Shown here: positions 29,266-37,153 of the stretch, in pieces
Numbering within the stretch: the stretch's first letter is position 1
Layout: each line of letters starts with the position of its first letter
The notes under the pieces: generated by a model
Told to the model about the DNA's origin: nothing
The model's database searches: none
The model's input: the letters and a program-made list of their open reading frames with translations, nothing else
Made by a program: the position numbers and the translations under genes
Source of the DNA: DASRHD01 sp035485575
GTDB taxonomy: Bacteria > Verrucomicrobiota > Verrucomicrobiia > Opitutales > Opitutaceae
Length of the DNA stretch: 64,000 bases
Assembly: GCA_035485575.1 (NCBI GenBank)
Contig: DATHNW010000025.1
Coordinates: forward strand, 1 to 64,000
Direction: 5' to 3'

Positions 29266-29931
29266 TTAGTTGGAGCCCAATCTTATTTGATCCAGCGCTT
29301 CACCATCTTGACGGTGAAAGAGCGCCCATCGCTTATCCGTGTCGATCACGATGTGGTTGGGAATGACTGCGTTGGCCTCAACGCCCGGATTGAAGCACCA
29401 GGTGTGGTGCAGCCGGGCATGCCAGCGGCGGGGCTCATGCACATGTCCGGAAAGGATCAGGCTGCCAAGCGGGAGGAAACGCGCCGCCTCCGCGACCTCA
29501 AAGGAACCCATCTCACAACCAAAACCCGCGGACACCGCGGTGCCTTCGGGCGGGGCATGCGCAAGGATAATGGACGGCGGCTCTGGCCCAGCCATTGGAG
29601 GCACCCCCAGCCAAGGGCAGCATGCAAAACAGTAACCATCCAGCCGCTCGACCGCGCCATCGACGTATACTCCTGGCCGGGCCGCTTTTTTCAGCCAGTC
29701 CCCTGCCCCGCCATCGTGGTTGCCGCTGCAAACGAAGAGCCGGCCCGGAAATTTCTTGAGCCAGTTGCTCACCCACTGCACTTGCCGTTGCCGCTCGGTC
29801 GGCGTGTCCATGACCAGCATGTCCAGAAAATCGCCGGTGTAACAGCAGGCGTCGTAGCGCAGCGCCTCCCTGGCCAGCCATTCAAACCAGCGCCGGCGGA
29901 AGTGGAAGTCGGTGACGTGGAGCAGGCGCAT
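29266..29931 (-). CDS. Metallophosphoesterase
   Basis: The 221-residue protein shows the calcineurin-like motif set: D-x-H (VTDFHF) at the N-terminus, YTGDFLD, C-S-GNHDG, and G-H-V-H near the C-terminus (LILSGHVHEPRRW), which bind two metals. It cleaves phosphoesters; the substrate is unknown. ATG 29931 places the first motif at the usual distance from the start. Confidence 0.88.
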   Translation of the reverse strand: MRLLHVTDFHFRRRWFEWLAREALRYDACCYTGDFLDMLVMDTPTERQRQVQWVSNWLKKFPGRLFVCSGNHDGGAGDWLKKAARPGVYVDGAVERLDGYCFACCPWLGVPPMAGPEPPSIILAHAPPEGTAVSAGFGCEMGSFEVAEAARFLPLGSLILSGHVHEPRRWHARLHHTWCFNPGVEANAVIPNHIVIDTDKRWALFHRQDGEALDQIRLGSN

Positions 29932-29993
29932 GGCAAAAGAGGATAACCCGAATGCACCGTTCTCCCGGCAACGGGGCATTCAGTACGCGGTGG

Positions 29994-30413
29994 TCAATAA
30001 GAGGGGCCGGGACGGAGAATGGGCTCGGCGGAGGTGAGGAAACGGCAGCCGAGATCGAAACGCTGGAGGCAGCAGGAGCCGTCCCACTGGTCGTGGATCA
30101 GGAGGAAAGCTGGGTCCGGCCCATGGCCCGTCGGCGCGATGCCGAACTGGCCCTGCGTAATGCGCGTCACCTTGGCCGGCAAAAAGGCGATGGGCGCCTT
30201 GAGGGGCAGCTCGACCCGGCCGTACCGGCAGAGACCGATGGGCTGCGCGGCCCGGACGAAAAAATAGCCGATGAAACGGGGCAGCCGGTGAGGCTTATAG
30301 TGGTCCGGTTCGAGCCGCCGGACGGCTAGAGCGGACGCGAGGCCCGACTGCTCCGCGAAATCCTTCGGGAGAGAAAAACTGGTAAGGACGACAAGCTGGC
30401 AGGGATGGCTCAT
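29994..30413 (-). CDS. Hypothetical protein
   Basis: The 139-residue frame starts at ATG 30413 and ends 63 bases before the metallophosphoesterase start, on the same strand. The composition is protein-like (RLPRFIGYFFVRAAQPIGLC, FLLIHDQWDGSCCL) with four cysteines. I recognise no family and no signal peptide. An overlapping plus-strand frame (29952-30329) is less protein-like. Confidence 0.55.
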   Translation of the reverse strand: MSHPCQLVVLTSFSLPKDFAEQSGLASALAVRRLEPDHYKPHRLPRFIGYFFVRAAQPIGLCRYGRVELPLKAPIAFLPAKVTRITQGQFGIAPTGHGPDPAFLLIHDQWDGSCCLQRFDLGCRFLTSAEPILRPGPSY

Positions 30414-30494
30414 GGTGATGATTCCTTCCCAAAAGATGATGAATCACTCTGATTTCTCGGAAGCGCCCTATGGCCAGTCTGTTCCATGAGAAAC

Positions 30495-30719
30495 TCAGGG
30501 CGGCGTATCCTGCAGAAAAATCCGGTAGAAAAGGCAGAGCAGCGAGACAAAGAAAGCGAGGAAGCCCATCCGGCCGGGATGGCAAAGGATGTCGTCGTTC
30601 AGTTCGCGCAAGCGTCGGACAAGCCGGTTGCGGCTGGACGCGCCAAAACCCCTTCGGCGCGCGAACTGGCCGAAGAGGGAGATAAGGCAAAAAACCAGGA
30701 CGATGCGCAGCTGGGTCAA
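30495..30719 (-). CDS. Possible small two-helix membrane protein
   Basis: The 74-residue frame begins at a TTG and has two hydrophobic segments, LRIVLVFCLISLF and MGFLAFFVSLLCLFYRIFL, joined by a basic loop. This looks like a small inner-membrane protein, but the start codon is weak and a frame on the plus strand overlaps it. It is kept as a tentative call. Confidence 0.3.
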   Translation of the reverse strand: MTQLRIVLVFCLISLFGQFARRRGFGASSRNRLVRRLRELNDDILCHPGRMGFLAFFVSLLCLFYRIFLQDTPP

Positions 30720-30858
30720 GGCGGGATAAAAGCGGTTTCAGGCTCGGCGGCGGTGGCATGGGTCTTCCTTCGTCGTCGCCCGGTTTGCGAAAAAGCGACG
30801 ACGTGATCAAAAGCGCCGCCGCCGGCCGACTGGCTCTGTCTCAATGGGCTTCTGATTT

Positions 30859-31671
30859 TCATGGGCTGACGGCCGTCGTTATCGATTTTCCATCGACCGG
30901 CGGCTTAAGTCCCAATTGCTTGATCCCCTCATCGGAGAGCTTGTAGATGCCCCAGGCAGGCCGGTAGGCAAAATAGGTTTGGTCGACGGCAAAGATGAGC
31001 ATCAGGTTGTTTTTCGCCCCTGTTTTTTCGGTGGCCGGCCGAACGAAAACAGGGGCGCCAATTTCCCTCAGCCTCTGCTCGGCGCAATAGACCTGCAGGT
31101 TGTCATCGTCCCCATAAATGGAACTGGGTATCCTGCCGCCCAGAATCCTCAGGTCTTTATCTTCCCTCAGAATTTGCTTGTCCGGAATCGCGCTAATTTG
31201 ATCCGCATGGAAGAAGGCGTAAACCCGATCACCCCACGAAGGATGGCGCGCCCGCAATTGGCTTCCGGAGGTGTAGACCGCAACCGCGTCCAGCTTTCTT
31301 GACGCTGCAATATTCCCGATCCCGTAGTGGTATTGGTTCGCTGCAGTTTCCCACATCACAATCCGAATTTTCTCATCGGGATGGTCGGACTTATATTCGC
31401 AAAGGAAAACCAGGGCATCGACCAGGGCTCCGTTTTCGAGGCAGAGAAATGAACCCCAACCCTTCTTCTTGCGGATCTCATCACGATATTCCAACCGCTC
31501 GTGGAGGCCATTGACGTTCAATTCAGGCAGCACGACCACTTTGTCGGGATTGCTGACGGAGATGGCAGAGGAATTTGGCGGCGGAGGGCTTTGACCCCAC
31601 AGAGGGCTGGCGAGTATGGCCAGGCTCAACGCGAACGGCGAACTATAGCGGGCTGAGCGCATGGGTTTCAT
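30859..31671 (-). CDS. Secreted protein of unknown function
   Basis: The 270-residue protein has a signal peptide (MRSARYSSPFALSLAILASPLWGQ). A proline/serine-rich linker follows, and then a globular domain (about 50-260) with VVVLPELNVNGL near its start. The phrase VLPELNVNG recalls N-terminal plug-like segments of outer-membrane proteins, but there is no barrel. No family is recognised. It is divergent from the broken XRE gene and shares with it the paired operator-like sites at 31717-31779. Confidence 0.75.
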   Translation of the reverse strand: MKPMRSARYSSPFALSLAILASPLWGQSPPPPNSSAISVSNPDKVVVLPELNVNGLHERLEYRDEIRKKKGWGSFLCLENGALVDALVFLCEYKSDHPDEKIRIVMWETAANQYHYGIGNIAASRKLDAVAVYTSGSQLRARHPSWGDRVYAFFHADQISAIPDKQILREDKDLRILGGRIPSSIYGDDDNLQVYCAEQRLREIGAPVFVRPATEKTGAKNNLMLIFAVDQTYFAYRPAWGIYKLSDEGIKQLGLKPPVDGKSITTAVSP

Positions 31672-31716
31672 ATCAGCAAAGATGATAAGTCGTCTTGCTT
31701 AGCCGCATTTCATTGT

Positions 31717-31779
31717 GGGTGAAATCCACCCGCATAACAGGGGGAAGGCCAATATTGTCAACGGGTGAAATCTACCCGC
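31717..31779. promoter_or_regulatory. Two copies of GGGTGAAATcyACCCGC, candidate operators
   Basis: Two 17-base sites (31717-31733 and 31763-31779) differ at one base and begin 46 bases apart. Each has dyad arms (GGGT...ACCC), and both are preceded by ATTGT. They lie between the secreted gene and the XRE gene on opposite strands, as expected for sites bound by that regulator. Confidence 0.5.
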
Positions 31780-31802
31780 TGACGCGTAAAAAAACGGCCA
31801 AC

Positions 31803-32029
31803 ATAAAAGCGAGAAACCTGATTGGACGCAGGATTCGGCGCATTCGCCTCGCGCAACAACCTACGGTTTCATTGAGGATTTGGCCGGCCGCCTGGCAGCT
31901 CGTGGAATTTCCCTGGATCGCTCTGCCATTGGCAGAATTGTGAATCAAAAACGTTATGTCCTGGATTATGAAATCAAAGCCCTGGCGAATGCGTTACGTG
32001 TGAGCGTGATAGGTTTCTTCCGATCGTAG
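31803..32029 (+). pseudogene. Frameshifted XRE-family regulator
   Basis: Frame one reads IKARNLIGRRIRRIRLAQQPTVS. After a one-base shift near 31869-31871 a second frame continues as IEDLAGRLAARGISLDRS, then AIGRIVNQKRYVLDYEIKAL and ANALRVSVIGFF before TAG at 32027. Joined, this is a continuous XRE helix-turn-helix protein of about 75 residues. The expected initiation codon reads ATA (31803) rather than ATG. It is probably broken twice, unless a sequencing error or a programmed shift is involved. Confidence 0.75.
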
Positions 32030-32046
32030 TTGTCCTGCCGATTCAC

Positions 32047-32715
32047 TCAGCCCGCCGCCACCAAGATCGGCCTTGAAGGTCGTGCTGCCAACGACATCAC
32101 CGCAGCGCTGATTTCCTGATCGTCAACCGGAAGGTAGCGCTGGGTCGTTGCCACGCTGGTATGCCCCATCACCGCCCGCGTCAGATTAATGTCATGGCCG
32201 GTTGCGTGGTAGATTTTTCGGCAGAAAGTCTTTCTTAGCGTGTGCGTGCCATAGCTTTCCTGCGACATGAGTCCGGCTTTCGCAAGAACGGCATGGACAA
32301 TCCGGTTCGCCTGCCAGCGCGAGAGTCTCAGCCCATGTTTACGGCTAAGAAAAAGCGGTTGCAGCAAGTCCGCTGGCGTCGATCCAAACCGAGTGAAGAG
32401 ATATTTTGTCACTGTTCCCGTGGCAGCCGCGTTCAAAGGGACGGCACGTGACGAAATTGATTTCCGGAACCGCCCCCGCCCACCCTTCAGGTGTGCGCGA
32501 GTGACTTTGACCTCCCGCCTCGGTCCGTTGCCTGACCAAACGTCACCAACGTTGAGGGAGAGTAATTCCGTGATGCGGAATCCCGTGTTAAGACCCATCG
32601 CGATGAGGGCCTGGTCGCGCAAATTGAAGCTCACCAATGCGGCATGGACGCCAGCTTCTTCGTGTTCGAGAATCGGTTTTCTTCCGGCCATGCCGAAAGA
32701 TGATGAATGACTCAT
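32047..32715 (-). CDS. Tyrosine recombinase, catalytic domain only
   Basis: The protein has the tyrosine-recombinase residues: R in NTGFRITELLSL, H-x-x-R in THTLRKTF, H in MGHTSVATTQ and the nucleophile Y in QRYL. From ATG 32715 it has 222 residues and no N-terminal core-binding domain, so it is much shorter than usual integrases. It could cut and rejoin DNA at element ends or be a remnant. ATG 32727 is an alternative start. Confidence 0.85.
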   Translation of the reverse strand: MSHSSSFGMAGRKPILEHEEAGVHAALVSFNLRDQALIAMGLNTGFRITELLSLNVGDVWSGNGPRREVKVTRAHLKGGRGRFRKSISSRAVPLNAAATGTVTKYLFTRFGSTPADLLQPLFLSRKHGLRLSRWQANRIVHAVLAKAGLMSQESYGTHTLRKTFCRKIYHATGHDINLTRAVMGHTSVATTQRYLPVDDQEISAAVMSLAARPSRPILVAAG

Positions 32716-32774
32716 ATATTGGCCCATTGGCCAAGTTACACTAAGTGACCGCGGGACATTCGCAGGCGCTACAC

Positions 32775-33734
32775 CTATCCCTTGAGCAAACGTTTCAGCC
32801 AGCTCGCGTCCGAATTCTCGTCCTTTTTCATCCCTCGGCAGATATAGGCATATCGGGCAGATCCCTTCAAGCCGCGTCGCTTGCACTCGGCGTCGAGTCG
32901 CTTGGCCAAAACTACGTCTTGCCGATGCAGAATTCGATTATTGCTCAACTTAGGTCCTCCCCGCAGCGGTCCGTGCGCGCGATGCAGCCGGCTGATTGCA
33001 GCCCAATCAAGATCGCGAGCCCGGTCGAAGCTCCAGTGGCGCGGAATGACGATCATGGTTCCATGTGGCGTCGGGTTCGCACTGATTTTCAGCAGGAGCG
33101 GTTTGTCTCCTTCAAAGCCATATAGAATCCACCTATGGCAAAGGGCGTCAAAAATCATATCGAATTTCTCCTTCCGCTTCTTCCATGCGAACCGGAGATT
33201 TGGTCGAAAATTCCGTTCCTGCGACATGCTCCGACGAATGATCCGCTTGGCATTGACTTCGAAGTTCCCCGTGGAAAATCGCTGACAAATTTTTCGCCAC
33301 AATCCCGCCAGCTCGGCGTCCTGCTGTAGCTGGGCCTCATGCTCCATGAATTTTTGCGGCTGTTTCACCAAGGAGTCATACTTCCCCTGCGCCACCGTTT
33401 GTTCGTAAGCACCGATCGCCGCCTGAGTTGATTCTTTCGGCGGCGAATCGAGAATGTTAAGAAGCAGAATCAGGTCGGAGTCGAAATCACGCCGCACTTT
33501 GAGTAGGTCGACGATGTGAATGGCGAGGCCAGCAAAATCGACGGGCCACAACGTATAAGGAGCCAGCAACCAATCGTAAACGTTCCAGATATCCTCGGCG
33601 AGGGGATGCGCCGCGATCCGCTTTTCGAGAGCATGAAATTTTTGTGCCACTTCGTGGCACCGCTCAAAATGGTGAAACGCCATTCCGCGTAAGCGCGCGG
33701 TGGCGGATTTTCGAGAACGTCTGAGCATGGTCAT
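32775..33734 (-). CDS. Unknown protein divergent from the CBASS operon
   Basis: The 319-residue basic protein is mainly helical. I recognise no domain. Conserved-looking parts are PLAEDIWNVYDWLLAPYTLWP, ILLLNILDSPPKES and a C-terminal SARYAYICRGMKKDENSDASWLK that could be a DNA-binding segment. It shares the 119-base gap with the YdjM-like gene on the other strand and the inverted repeat within it, so the two may be co-regulated. It lies 59 bases upstream of the recombinase on the same strand. Confidence 0.7.
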   Translation of the reverse strand: MTMLRRSRKSATARLRGMAFHHFERCHEVAQKFHALEKRIAAHPLAEDIWNVYDWLLAPYTLWPVDFAGLAIHIVDLLKVRRDFDSDLILLLNILDSPPKESTQAAIGAYEQTVAQGKYDSLVKQPQKFMEHEAQLQQDAELAGLWRKICQRFSTGNFEVNAKRIIRRSMSQERNFRPNLRFAWKKRKEKFDMIFDALCHRWILYGFEGDKPLLLKISANPTPHGTMIVIPRHWSFDRARDLDWAAISRLHRAHGPLRGGPKLSNNRILHRQDVVLAKRLDAECKRRGLKGSARYAYICRGMKKDENSDASWLKRLLKG

Positions 33735-33777
33735 CGGCTGGATAGCTCCGAACTAAACTCGGCCGGAGTATTCCGGT

Positions 33778-33815
33778 CCGAGATTTGTCACCAATCTTTG
33801 CCCCCGAAATCTCGG
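33778..33815. promoter_or_regulatory. Perfect 9-bp inverted repeat in the CBASS divergent promoter region
   Basis: CCGAGATTT (33778-33786) and AAATCTCGG (33807-33815) are exact reverse complements separated by 20 bases, 38 bases before the YdjM-like ATG. A second small dyad, CCGGA-gtat-TCCGG, lies at 33763-33776. The short T-run after the right arm could form a weak terminator or attenuator. An operator is the other reading. Confidence 0.5.
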
Positions 33816-33853
33816 TGTTTTTCGGGTAAATTGATAGGCGATCACCCAGCTTT

Positions 33854-34243
33854 ATGCCCAATTTTCACCAACACGCAATCATCAACGCCCTCGCTGTCGC
33901 CGCCATCGAAGTTGTGAAGCAACGCCATGACCAAGCGCGAAATCCCGCGCAGAAGTTCGACTGGTCACGCTTCATTGTTAGCGTCGGCGCCGGCACCCTG
34001 GCGGGCGCCCTGCCCGATATTTTGGAACCGTCGCTTGGCAATCCCAACCACCGCGGCTTTTGCCACAGTCTCACCGCTGCAATTCTTGCCTGGTGGCTCA
34101 CGTCGGGCCGACACACCCAAAATTTGCCTGTGGAAATTCGCCGATGTCTAGCCGCAATGAGCGCTGGCTACACGCTGCACCTCGGAGCTGACCTATTCTT
34201 TACCAAGGCAAAGGGCATGGGGTTCATCCATGCCCGCTTCTAG
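33854..34243 (+). CDS. YdjM-like membrane metal-dependent hydrolase
   Basis: The 129-residue protein has the YdjM family pattern: an early H pair (FHQHAIINALAV), A-G-x-LPDILEP, NHRGFCHSL and GYTLHLGADLFF, the His/Asp set of this membrane-associated hydrolase family. Two hydrophobic helices fit a membrane location. In E. coli YdjM is part of the DNA-damage response. Here it sits eight bases before the Cap5 gene on the same strand, so it is probably transcribed with the CBASS genes. Whether it takes part in defence is unknown. Confidence 0.8.
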   Translation: MPNFHQHAIINALAVAAIEVVKQRHDQARNPAQKFDWSRFIVSVGAGTLAGALPDILEPSLGNPNHRGFCHSLTAAILAWWLTSGRHTQNLPVEIRRCLAAMSAGYTLHLGADLFFTKAKGMGFIHARF

Positions 34244-34251
34244 TTCCCGCC

Positions 34252-35406
34252 ATGTCCACGACTTCAATTTCCGATTCCGTTAAGTGCGCGTTGTGGGGCA
34301 AAGCCGCCGGGCAGTGCGAATACAGCGGTTGTCGTCATCTACTTTGGAAGGACGCGCTCACCCAGCGTGAATTCAGCAGTGCTTATCTAGCACACATCAT
34401 CGCCGACCGCCCAAATGGGCCACGAGGCGATCCAGTGCTTTCACCGCTATTGGCGGCCGACCCCTCGAACCTGATGTTGCTGTGCGATGTGCATCATCGC
34501 TTGATCGACAAAGGCGATGTGGCGGGGCATCCCGTGGATTTCCTCCGCCGAATGAAGGAAGAGCATGAGCGCCGCGTTGAGCTGCAGACAGCTGGTGGAC
34601 CAGACCGACAGACCGAAATACTATGCTACTGGGCTGGCATCGGCGAACACGCGGCACCCATGGACTACCATCTTTGCGCCGAGGCAGTCCGACCGCACCG
34701 CTACCCGGCGTCGCACCGGGGCATAGGATTGGGGTTGAAGGAAAGCGCAGTACGCGACAGCGACGAAAGCTTCTGGTCCTTTCACGAAGCCCATTTACGC
34801 CGCCAATTCACCGAGCGCGTTCGGCCGCGACTCGCCGATGGCGAGTTGCGGCATCTTTCCCTATTCGCCATAGCACCGCAACCGTTGCTAATGTTGTTGG
34901 GATATCTACTTTCGGATATTTCGGCGCCGGTCGACACGTTCCAGCGGCGGCGAGAGCCCGTTTCATGGGCTTGGCCGGATCGGCCCAAGACCAGCGCGCT
35001 TTTACTCGATGAACCCGCCGAACCGGCGAGTAAGCACGCGCTGGTGTTCAGCCTAAGCGCGACTGTCACTGATGAGCGCATCCACGCTGTCCTGGGAAAA
35101 GACTGCGCCATTTGGAAACTACGCTTTGAGCAGCCACACCATGATGTAGTTCAAGATCGCTCCCAACTGGCCGACTTCCGCCGGCATTGCCGCTACATAC
35201 TCGACCGGATCAAAGCGAACTCCAGTAAGGACCAGACGCTGCATGTGTTCCCGGCAATGCCTATTTCAACCGCAATCGAGTTCGGCCGTGTAATCCAAGC
35301 CAAAGCCGACATGGCGATGACAATTTACGACCAACAGCAGCCCCGAGGTTTTATGCCCGCACTTAGCCTCCGGCAATGTGAGCCAGTCGCAGCCGGAATC
35401 AATTAA
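34252..35406 (+). CDS. cap5: CBASS effector Cap5: HNH endonuclease with SAVED domain
   Basis: The 384-residue protein begins with an HNH nuclease: C22, C27, H48 in AHIIAD, N73 in PSNLMLL and C78-x2-H81 (CDVHHRL). The remaining about 240 residues (LSLFAIAPQPLLMLLGYLLS...) match the SAVED fold that senses cyclic oligonucleotides. In characterised CBASS, Cap5 degrades DNA after binding the signal made by the CD-NTase, killing the infected cell. All metal and catalytic residues expected are present. The CD-NTase gene follows 22 bases later. Confidence 0.9.
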   Translation: MSTTSISDSVKCALWGKAAGQCEYSGCRHLLWKDALTQREFSSAYLAHIIADRPNGPRGDPVLSPLLAADPSNLMLLCDVHHRLIDKGDVAGHPVDFLRRMKEEHERRVELQTAGGPDRQTEILCYWAGIGEHAAPMDYHLCAEAVRPHRYPASHRGIGLGLKESAVRDSDESFWSFHEAHLRRQFTERVRPRLADGELRHLSLFAIAPQPLLMLLGYLLSDISAPVDTFQRRREPVSWAWPDRPKTSALLLDEPAEPASKHALVFSLSATVTDERIHAVLGKDCAIWKLRFEQPHHDVVQDRSQLADFRRHCRYILDRIKANSSKDQTLHVFPAMPISTAIEFGRVIQAKADMAMTIYDQQQPRGFMPALSLRQCEPVAAGIN

Positions 35407-35428
35407 CTTACCAACGCTACTGAAAATC

Positions 35429-36643
35429 ATGAATGCACTGACTCCATCCTCCACGCCGTCCTCGACCAGGCCGATCGATACAACCCTGCTACGCCACTTC
35501 GCCGCGATCTGCGAAGCGCTCGACATTCCCTCGTCGAAATTTCAATTGGCAAAACAACGTTATGAATCGCTCGCGCGTTTTCTGTGCGATCCGGCCAATC
35601 CCTTGGCAAAGTTTAAACCGGTGATATATCCGCAAGGTTCGATCAGGCTACAAACCGCCGTCAAGCCGTCCCATGGTGAGGAATTCGACATCGACCTCAT
35701 TTGCCAATTGAGCGGATTCCCAGGCTGGACGGCTGAGGCAATCTTCAATGAGGTGAAAACTGCCATTCTGCGCGACCCCACCTATGCAAAGATGGCTATC
35801 ATCAAGAATCGCTGCATTCGCCTCACCTACACGAAAGATTTTTACCTCGATATCACGCCGGCTGTGCCCGACGCCCAACAAGGGCCAGAAAATATTCGCG
35901 TTACGGATCGGCCCACCCGGACATTGAAAGCCAGCAATCCAAAAGATTACAGCGAACTGTTTGCCGGTGTCGCCGCCCTTGTCCCTAGTATTCGCTCGGC
36001 CACGACGAAGACTACGGCCTTCGAGGCGCTGATTGAGAACCGAGCCGGGATTGAGCCAGTAGCCCAGCCGAAGGCAATGCGCCCCGCACTCAATCGTTTT
36101 GTGCAAATTTTCAAGCGGCATCGCGACGTCATGTATTTAGAAAATGGTAAGGACGCCCCGATCAGCGCGATCATCACAACGCTGGCAATGCATGCCTACC
36201 GCGCGCTGTCGCAGGTCGAGCATTCGAGCCTATATGATCTATTGCTCGCAATCGCCAAGGCCCTTCCTTCCCACCTCTCGCCCGCCGGCACACTTGCCGG
36301 CAGACCGCTCTATGCCGTGCCAAACCCCGCCAATCCTGAAGAAAACTATGCCGACAAATGGCAAACAAAGCCGCAGCGGCAGGATGAATTTTTCCGATGG
36401 CAGAATGCCCTCGTAACCTATCTGGAAGATCTGCGCCTCACCGCAGGCAAAGGGGCAGATGTTTTACACAGCAAGTTGGTCGCTGGATTCGGCGAAAAGC
36501 TCGTCAGCCGAATAACGGTGGAAAATGCTCAGGCGCTCAAAGAAGCCGCCGCAAACGGTAAGGTCGGCATCACCTCCGTGGGAATCATAGTGCCAAAGGC
36601 AGCCGCAACTGTTGCGGTTCGGCCCCAAACCTTCCATAATTGA
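35429..36643 (+). CDS. CBASS CD-NTase (cyclic oligonucleotide synthase)
   Basis: From ATG 35429 the product has 404 residues. The nucleotidyltransferase signature is G70-S71, then D87-x-D89, with a third Asp at D141 (FYLDITPAV), the metal-binding triad of the cGAS/DncV-like family. It makes a cyclic nucleotide on phage infection that activates Cap5. Its clade and product cannot be told by eye. A GTG at 35378, overlapping Cap5 by 29 bases, is an alternative start. Its stop overlaps a TTG start of the E2 gene (TTGA). Confidence 0.92.
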   Translation: MNALTPSSTPSSTRPIDTTLLRHFAAICEALDIPSSKFQLAKQRYESLARFLCDPANPLAKFKPVIYPQGSIRLQTAVKPSHGEEFDIDLICQLSGFPGWTAEAIFNEVKTAILRDPTYAKMAIIKNRCIRLTYTKDFYLDITPAVPDAQQGPENIRVTDRPTRTLKASNPKDYSELFAGVAALVPSIRSATTKTTAFEALIENRAGIEPVAQPKAMRPALNRFVQIFKRHRDVMYLENGKDAPISAIITTLAMHAYRALSQVEHSSLYDLLLAIAKALPSHLSPAGTLAGRPLYAVPNPANPEENYADKWQTKPQRQDEFFRWQNALVTYLEDLRLTAGKGADVLHSKLVAGFGEKLVSRITVENAQALKEAAANGKVGITSVGIIVPKAAATVAVRPQTFHN

Positions 36644-36663
36644 ATAAACCGCCACATGAATGG

Positions 36664-37071
36664 ATGTCGCTACAAGCGCAGCAGGAGCGCTTAATGGCTG
36701 CATTTCCTGATGCGATATGCCGCATCAGCAATGTCGGTTTATTCTGGCAAGGAAACCTTCAGCCCACGGCCGAAGGCCGCAGCTACACCGTGAGGGTTCG
36801 CTACGCACCCCCTGCCGTCCCCGAAGCAGTAATCATTCATCCCAACCTTCACTACCTCGTGGCGCATTCAGCGAAGCCTGGCCGCAAACTCCCTCACGCG
36901 TATGCTGCACACCAGGATCCTCTTTGTTTGTTTTTCGGTGCGGCGGAATGGAATCCCTCGTTGGCACTCGCCGGCACGACCCTCCCATGGGTGAGCCTTT
37001 GGCTCCGATTCTTCGAGTTATGGCTTGTCACCAATACCTGGGAAGGCAGTGGAGCACCGTATGTGGAATAG
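36664..37071 (+). CDS. Stand-alone E2-like protein of a short type II CBASS
   Basis: The 135-residue protein (143 if the TTG at 36640 is used) has an E2-like core: YTVRVRYAPPAVPEAVIIHP, then LPHAYAAHQDPLCLFFGAAEW with candidate catalytic Cys (C88), then LPWVSLWLRFFELWLVTNTW. This is the E2-only Cap2-type protein of short type II CBASS, known to attach to and prime the CD-NTase. No E1, JAB or Cap3 gene is seen in the operon. It ends 82 bases before the DUF2779 gene. Confidence 0.85.
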   Translation: MSLQAQQERLMAAFPDAICRISNVGLFWQGNLQPTAEGRSYTVRVRYAPPAVPEAVIIHPNLHYLVAHSAKPGRKLPHAYAAHQDPLCLFFGAAEWNPSLALAGTTLPWVSLWLRFFELWLVTNTWEGSGAPYVE

Positions 37072-37153
37072 ACAACAGCCGCTAGCCACGAAGAATCGTT
37101 GTCTATTCGAATTAGTCACATAAACACGATTAGGCGCAATTCCACGATCGTTC

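Noticed and set aside
30295..30810. A 171-residue minus-strand frame with many prolines and arginines
   Set aside because: It overlaps the start of the hypothetical gene at 30413, and its composition is typical of a non-coding frame.
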